Shown piece after piece: positions 6,394 through 9,516 of a stretch of 9,516 nt of DNA. The translations under genes were made by a program, and so were the position numbers. The notes under the pieces are model-generated. The model was not told where the DNA came from and made no database searches. It saw only the letters and a program-made list of their open reading frames with translations. Numbering within the stretch: the first letter of the stretch is position 1; the number at the start of each line of letters is the position of its first letter. This DNA is from Comamonadaceae bacterium CG_4_10_14_3_um_filter_60_75 (GTDB taxonomy: Bacteria; Pseudomonadota; Gammaproteobacteria; Burkholderiales; Burkholderiaceae_C): contig PFKL01000099.1 of NCBI GenBank assembly GCA_002784245.1, positions 1 to 9,516 on the forward strand. Reading direction: 5' to 3'.

Positions 6394-6411
6394 GAGGCTT
6401 GGGCCAGCAGC

Positions 6412-6957
6412 TCAGGCGACATCGAAAACATGCGTCAGGTAACGCCCGGCACGGCGGTCGGCAAAAAAGCGTTTGAGCGTTGCGGATACGGTTCTGAAGG
6501 CCATTTCTTCCCAGGGAATTTCGTCCTCGGAAAACAGCCGTGCCTCGATCGTCTCAAAGCCTGGTTCAAACTGGTCGCTGAGCAGTGTGGCGCGATAAAA
6601 CAGATGCACCTGGCCGACGCGGGTGACGTTGACCAGCGCATAAAAATCGCCCATTTCAAACTGCGCGCCAGCTTCTTCAACGGTTTCGCGCGCCGCGCCT
6701 TCGGCCACGGTTTCGTTCAGTTCCATAAAACCTGCAGGCAGCGTCCACTTGCCGTAACGCGGTTCGATGTTGCGCTTGCACAGCAGCACCTTGTCGCCCC
6801 ACATCGGAATCGTACCCACCACATTGAGCGGGTTTTCGTAGTGGATGGTCTGGCAGGCCGGGCAGACGGCGCGCGCCTTGGTGTCGCCGTCGTCGGGTAC
6901 GCGGTAGACCACGGCGGTGCCGCAGTTTTTGCAATGCTTGATGGGCGGGCGGTGCAT
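6412..6957 (-). CDS. Zinc-ribbon Nudix hydrolase
   Basis: This 181-residue enzyme has an N-terminal zinc ribbon with paired cysteines (Cys9, Cys12, Cys32, Cys35; C-x2-C-x19-C-x2-C) and a Nudix fold from about residue 43. The Nudix box is complete: Gly76, Glu82, Arg90-Glu91, Glu94-Glu95 and Gly97, fitting G-x5-E-x7-R-E-x2-E-E-x-G. The preceding KRNIEPRYGKWTLPAGF is typical. Nudix enzymes hydrolyse nucleoside diphosphates linked to another group; the ribbon recalls NudC and related NADH or ADP-ribose hydrolases, but the NudC-specific SQPWPFPxS motif is not seen, so the substrate is open. It lies 21 bp after the FAH-family gene and 18 bp before the nuclease fusion, so co-transcription is likely. 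The ATG has no strong ribosome site, but the zinc ribbon starts only eight residues later, which fixes the start well. Confidence 0.92.
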   Translation of the reverse strand: MHRPPIKHCKNCGTAVVYRVPDDGDTKARAVCPACQTIHYENPLNVVGTIPMWGDKVLLCKRNIEPRYGKWTLPAGFMELNETVAEGAARETVEEAGAQFEMGDFYALVNVTRVGQVHLFYRATLLSDQFEPGFETIEARLFSEDEIPWEEMAFRTVSATLKRFFADRRAGRYLTHVFDVA

Positions 6958-6978
6958 GGGTTCGTGGGTCAGGGTGGT

Positions 6979-7674
6979 TTAGCGCACTTGCAGCGCAATC
7001 GGGGTCAGCCCGGTGATGCTGCCCGACAGCACGTCGCCGCTGACGACCGAGCCGACACCCGCTGGCGTGCCGGTGTAGATCAGGTCGCCGGGTTGCAGCG
7101 TCCAGGCGTTGGAGAGCTGGGCAATGGTCTCGGCCACGCTCCAGATCAGCTGGCTGATCTGGCTTTGCTGACGCAGTTTGTTGTTGACCTTGAGGCTGAT
7201 GTCGGCTGTCATGATGGCGGGCACGGCAGCGGTGGGGGTGATTGGGCCAATCGGCGCGGAATGGTCAAAACCTTTGCCGATGCACCACGGGCGACCCTGT
7301 TGCTTCATTTCGTTTTGCAGGTCGCGCCGGGTCATGTCCAGGCCGACGGCGTAGCCAAACACATGGCCCAGCGCCTGACCCACGGGGATGGCCTGGCCGC
7401 CGGTGCCGATGGCCACCACCAGTTCAATTTCATGATGCAGATTGCGCGTGAGGCTGGGGTAGGGCAGGGTCACTGTCAGGCCGGCATCAACCACCACCAC
7501 CGCGTCGGCGGGTTTCATGAAGAAAAATGGTGGCTCGCGGCCGGTGTGGCCCATCTCTTGCGCGTGCTCGGCGTAGTTGCGGCCAACGCAGTAGATGCGG
7601 TGCACCGGAAAGCGGTCTGTGCTGCCCACCACGGGCACCGCAGCCGTGGGCGCGGGGTTAAAAACGTAGGTCAT
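6979..7674 (-). CDS. Fumarylacetoacetate hydrolase (FAH) family enzyme
   Basis: This 231-residue cytosolic protein matches the short FAH family (FAHD1/YcgM-like, including fumarylpyruvate hydrolases and acylpyruvases), which cleave C-C bonds in or decarboxylate 2,4-dioxo acids. Visible hallmarks are R-I-Y-C-V-G-R-N-Y-A-E-H-A (26-38), PPFFFMKPADAVV (48-60), the metal ligands Glu82 and Glu84 in HHEIELVVAIG and Asp113 in GYAVGLDMTRRDLQ, and PGDLIYTGTPAGVG near the C-terminus. All three metal ligands are present, so it should be active. The exact substrate cannot be read from sequence, and no other aromatic-degradation genes are in the window. It begins 5 bp after the ABM-fold gene, so the two are likely translationally coupled, and is followed by the Nudix gene after 21 bp. 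Confidence 0.92.
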   Translation of the reverse strand: MTYVFNPAPTAAVPVVGSTDRFPVHRIYCVGRNYAEHAQEMGHTGREPPFFFMKPADAVVVVDAGLTVTLPYPSLTRNLHHEIELVVAIGTGGQAIPVGQALGHVFGYAVGLDMTRRDLQNEMKQQGRPWCIGKGFDHSAPIGPITPTAAVPAIMTADISLKVNNKLRQQSQISQLIWSVAETIAQLSNAWTLQPGDLIYTGTPAGVGSVVSGDVLSGSITGLTPIALQVR

Positions 7675-7679
7675 GGTGT

Positions 7680-7994
7680 TTAACGCTTGGGGCTGGGCGA
7701 TTTGGCGAGCAGGTCAAAGTGCTGCACCACCGGGGCGCTGGCAAAAAACGGGCCAACGATGGCGCGCCACTGGGTGAACGCGGCTGACTCGCGAAAGCCC
7801 ACGGTGTGGTCTTCCAGTGTGGTCCAGAAAATCTGCAGCACGTAGCGGTTGGGGTTTTCAATGCAGCGGTTGACCTTGAAGCCTTTAAAGCCTTTGGCGT
7901 GGGAAATGAGGGTGTCCAGGCCGCGCTGGACGGCCTCTTCAAAAGCGGCGTTTTGGCCGGGCAGGATGGCAAAGTCGGCGAGTTCAAGAATCAT
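7680..7994 (-). CDS. Antibiotic biosynthesis monooxygenase (ABM) family protein
   Basis: From ATG 7994 this is 104 residues, a normal size for the dimeric alpha/beta-barrel ABM family. MILELADFAILPGQ starts the first strand; then come the helix AAFEEAVQRGLDTL, the strand GFKGFKVNRCIENPNRYVLQIFW and the W-x-x-x-x-D-H segment (WTTLEDHTVGFRES). The tail FRESAAFTQWRAIVGPFF is also typical. Members act as cofactor-less oxygenases, haem-degrading enzymes or stress proteins; no substrate can be assigned. I chose 7994 over the longer frame starting at 8045 because GGAG stands 5 bases before it and the extra 17 residues (RSQSNTPNQQRPSGDP) look non-structured. It appears to be the first gene of the four-gene minus-strand run. 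The family call is good but sequence conservation in the family is low. Confidence 0.82.
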   Translation of the reverse strand: MILELADFAILPGQNAAFEEAVQRGLDTLISHAKGFKGFKVNRCIENPNRYVLQIFWTTLEDHTVGFRESAAFTQWRAIVGPFFASAPVVQHFDLLAKSPSPKR

Positions 7995-7999
7995 GGGGT

Positions 8000-8003
8000 C
8001 TCC
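8000..8003 (-). promoter_or_regulatory. Ribosome binding site of the ABM-family gene
   Basis: On the minus strand, AGCGGAGACCCC precedes ATG 7994; GGAG is 5 bases from the start codon. It decides against the upstream ATG at 8045. Confidence 0.65.
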
Positions 8004-8127
8004 GCTTGGGCGTTGCTGGTTTGGGGTGTTTGATTGCGATCTCATTCTATTGGTGTTTGGCGGGTAGACGTTCGCGTAGTGGGATACCCGGTGTGCGTCG
8101 TGGGTTCAACCGCTTCGTGTCAAACCC

Positions 8128-8260
8128 GGCGCGGCGACCGGGCCATGTGCATGCGGTTTTGGGTTGCAATCACGCGCGAAACAGAGTGTGCGTTCGGCCT
8201 GCGACTGTCGGCGCGCGCCTTGCACCCCAAAGCCCGGTCACATGGCCCAATCACCGCGCC
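8128..8260. repeat. 133-bp imperfect palindrome in the spacer between rlu and the ABM gene
   Basis: The two halves pair block by block on one axis: GGCGCGG (8128-8134) with CCGCGCC (8254-8260); GGGCCATGTG (8140-8149) with CACATGGCCC (8239-8248); a mostly paired segment (8151-8164 with 8225-8238); TGCAA (8165-8169) with TTGCA (8220-8224); CGCGCG (8173-8178) with its complement (8212-8217); and ACAG (8181-8184) with CTGT (8205-8208). Spacers between blocks are nearly equal on both sides. No gene is seen in 7995-8291. It could be a mobile palindromic element, an untranslated structured RNA or a factor-binding site downstream of rlu. No T-run is attached, so it is not a classical terminator. Confidence 0.7.
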
Positions 8261-8291
8261 TGGCGGTGTGGGTTGCCAGTTGGCGTGTGCT

Positions 8292-9200
8292 TCACTCAAA
8301 CATCAGTTGGCGCTGGCTCACGAAATGCTGCGTTTGGCCGCTCACCGGGTCGGTAAATTCGAGTTCTTTGGCCAGCAGTTGCAGCGGCTTGGCGTAGTCA
8401 ATCTGGCCTTCGGGCGTGAGTGTGGGGTACAGGCCGTCGTTCAAAATCGGCAGACCCAAGGCCAGCATCTGCACGCGCAACTGGTGGCGCTGGCCGGTGA
8501 CCGGTTTGAGTTGGTAGCGCGCCAAGTCACCGCGCACCGCCAGCACGTCAATGTGGGTGATGGCGTTGACCTCCCCCGGCAACTCGTGCTGCAGCATGAA
8601 GTGGCCGGCCTCTTTGATGCGGCTTTGGCGCGTCAATGGAAAGACAATATCGCTGCGCCAGGGCGCGATCGCTTGGTAGGTTTTGTGCACCCGATGACCG
8701 GCAAACAGCGCGCTGTAGGCCGCGCGTGTGGCGGGTTGTTTGGAGAACAGCACCAGTCCGGCAGTGTCGCGGTCGATGCGGTGGATCGGCACCAGATCGT
8801 TGAGCCCCAGCTTGCGTTTGAGGCGCACCAGCACGGTCTCAGTCAGGTAGCCACCCGAGGGCACCACCGGCAAAAAATGCGGCTTGTCGACCACCAGCAA
8901 ATGCTCGTCCTGGTGCAGCACCACCTCGTCAAATGCAATGAGCCGCTCGTGCGGCACCTCGCGGTAGTAGTACAGACGCGTGTTGGCGGGGTAGGGGGCA
9001 AGGCTTGCCTGTTGCAACGTGAGAGGCTGCCCGGCTTCATCGATCACGTCGCCACGGCGGAGCCGCTCCAGCCAGGTCTGGCGTGTGACGTTGGGAAAGC
9101 GTTCGGCCAAAAAATCGATCAGCGTCGGCCACGGTCCGCTGGGCAGGCCGACGCAACTCGGGCCGACACCGTCGCGCGTGGGCGGTTTAGATGCGCTCAA
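8292..9200 (-). CDS. RluA-type RNA pseudouridine synthase
   Basis: This enzyme isomerises uridine to pseudouridine in rRNA or tRNA. Residues about 20-75 (TLIDFLAERFPNV...LERLRRGDVIDEAG) resemble the S4-like RNA-binding domain. LLVVDKPHFLPVVPSGG opens the catalytic domain, and PIHRIDRDTAGL carries the catalytic Asp (Asp143 in my numbering). KPVTGQRHQLRVQM and LGLPILNDGLYP are the usual later motifs. The exact target base is unknown, so no symbol is given. The start is uncertain: an ATG at 9284 would overlap trmB by about 98 bp and add residues unlike the family. I prefer TTG 9200, which has GGGA 7 bases upstream, overlaps trmB by only 14 bp, and puts the conserved-looking PTRDGVGPSCV block near the N-terminus. 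TTG 9206 is another option. The product is then 302 residues. Confidence 0.88.
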   Translation of the reverse strand: MSASKPPTRDGVGPSCVGLPSGPWPTLIDFLAERFPNVTRQTWLERLRRGDVIDEAGQPLTLQQASLAPYPANTRLYYYREVPHERLIAFDEVVLHQDEHLLVVDKPHFLPVVPSGGYLTETVLVRLKRKLGLNDLVPIHRIDRDTAGLVLFSKQPATRAAYSALFAGHRVHKTYQAIAPWRSDIVFPLTRQSRIKEAGHFMLQHELPGEVNAITHIDVLAVRGDLARYQLKPVTGQRHQLRVQMLALGLPILNDGLYPTLTPEGQIDYAKPLQLLAKELEFTDPVSGQTQHFVSQRQLMFE

Positions 9201-9516
9201 ACACAATGTCCCAGACGCCGTGGCCGAGTTTGAGGCCGCGGTTTTCAAACTTGGTGAGCGGGCGGTAATGCGGCTTGGGCGCATAGCCGCGCAGCTCGGG
9301 GTACGCGGGCAGAGCGGTGTTTTTCAGCAGCGGCTCGGCGCTCAGCACCTGCAGAATCTGCTCGGCGTATTCCTGCCAGTCGGTGGCACAGTGGATGTAC
9401 GCCCCCAACTTCAGGCGCGCGGCCAACTTGGCCACTAGCGGCGCCTGGATCAGGCGGCGCTTGTTGTGGCGCGCCTTGTGCCACGGGTCGGGGAAAAAGA
9501 TGTGCACGCCGTCCAG
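9187..9516 (-). CDS. trmB: tRNA (guanine-N7-)-methyltransferase TrmB, C-terminal part
   Basis: The frame runs off the right edge of the window, so 109 C-terminal codons are present. It contains the TrmB signature LDGVHIFFPDPWHKARHNKRR directly at the edge; the Asp and basic residues of this block contribute to catalysis and tRNA binding. It ends with TKFENRGLKLGHGVWDIVF, also typical. TrmB uses S-adenosylmethionine to make m7G46 in the variable loop of many tRNAs. The SAM-binding N-terminal half lies outside. The GTG at 9507 within the window is an internal Val codon, not the start. The gene precedes, and slightly overlaps, the pseudouridine synthase, forming an RNA-modification pair. Confidence 0.95.
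   Translation of the reverse strand: MDGVHIFFPDPWHKARHNKRRLIQAPLVAKLAARLKLGAYIHCATDWQEYAEQILQVLSAEPLLKNTALPAYPELRGYAPKPHYRPLTKFENRGLKLGHGVWDIVFERI

Noticed and set aside
6298..7683. A 461-codon plus-strand open frame
   Set aside because: It is antisense to the Nudix and FAH-family genes, both with intact motifs; the predicted product is His/Gly/Ala-rich without any domain.
8044..8049. A -10-like TAGAAT on the minus strand upstream of the ABM gene
   Set aside because: No acceptable -35 hexamer is found 16-18 bases upstream, so a promoter call would rest on six bases.
8101..8127. Possible tRNA T-arm (GGTTCAA)
   Set aside because: There is no matching acceptor stem, anticodon arm or CCA-proximal pairing around it.
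8034..9233. A 399-codon plus-strand open frame
   Set aside because: It lies antisense to the pseudouridine synthase gene, which has clear catalytic motifs; its product is Gln/His/Arg-rich, as expected for the shadow of a GC-rich gene.

Overview
The window looks like chromosomal DNA from a betaproteobacterium of the Comamonadaceae, most likely near Rhodoferax. I base this on the high-GC coding sequence, the gene types and order (a MurJ-like tail followed by a SirB1-family gene; trmB next to an RluA-type pseudouridine synthase), and a short interspersed repeat ending in AGGGCTAGAAGCCA, which resembles an abundant intergenic repeat I recall from that family. The genus is inference.

Layout. Plus strand, 1-4569: the last 31 codons of a probable murJ lipid II flippase; a SirB1-family transglutaminase-fold/TPR protein (109-978); an unrecognised three-helix membrane protein of locally low GC (1018-1662); a 158-bp palindromic spacer (1684-1841); the iron-sulfur DNA helicase DinG (1851-4148); and a small membrane protein starting at a GTG (4243-4569). 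A 399-bp gene-free convergence zone follows (4570-4968). It holds two inverted copies of one structured hairpin and a copy of the Comamonadaceae-type repeat. Minus strand, 9516-4969: the 3' part of trmB, an RluA-type pseudouridine synthase that slightly overlaps it, a 297-bp spacer with a 133-bp imperfect palindrome, then a tight four-gene run. That run encodes an antibiotic-biosynthesis-monooxygenase-fold protein, a fumarylacetoacetate hydrolase family enzyme, a zinc-ribbon Nudix hydrolase and a DnaQ-type exonuclease fused to a GIY-YIG nuclease, with gaps of 5, 21 and 18 bp.

How it fits together. Most genes are housekeeping: envelope synthesis, DNA repair (DinG and the DnaQ/GIY-YIG fusion converge on the same spacer) and tRNA/rRNA modification (TrmB, Rlu). 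The four-gene run looks like a co-transcribed maintenance/metabolism operon without an obvious single pathway. I see no defence island, phage, IS transposase, CRISPR array or tRNA gene. The least explained material is the non-coding DNA: all three spacers above 150 bp hold a different palindromic element, and the family repeat intrudes into the coding ends of two genes.
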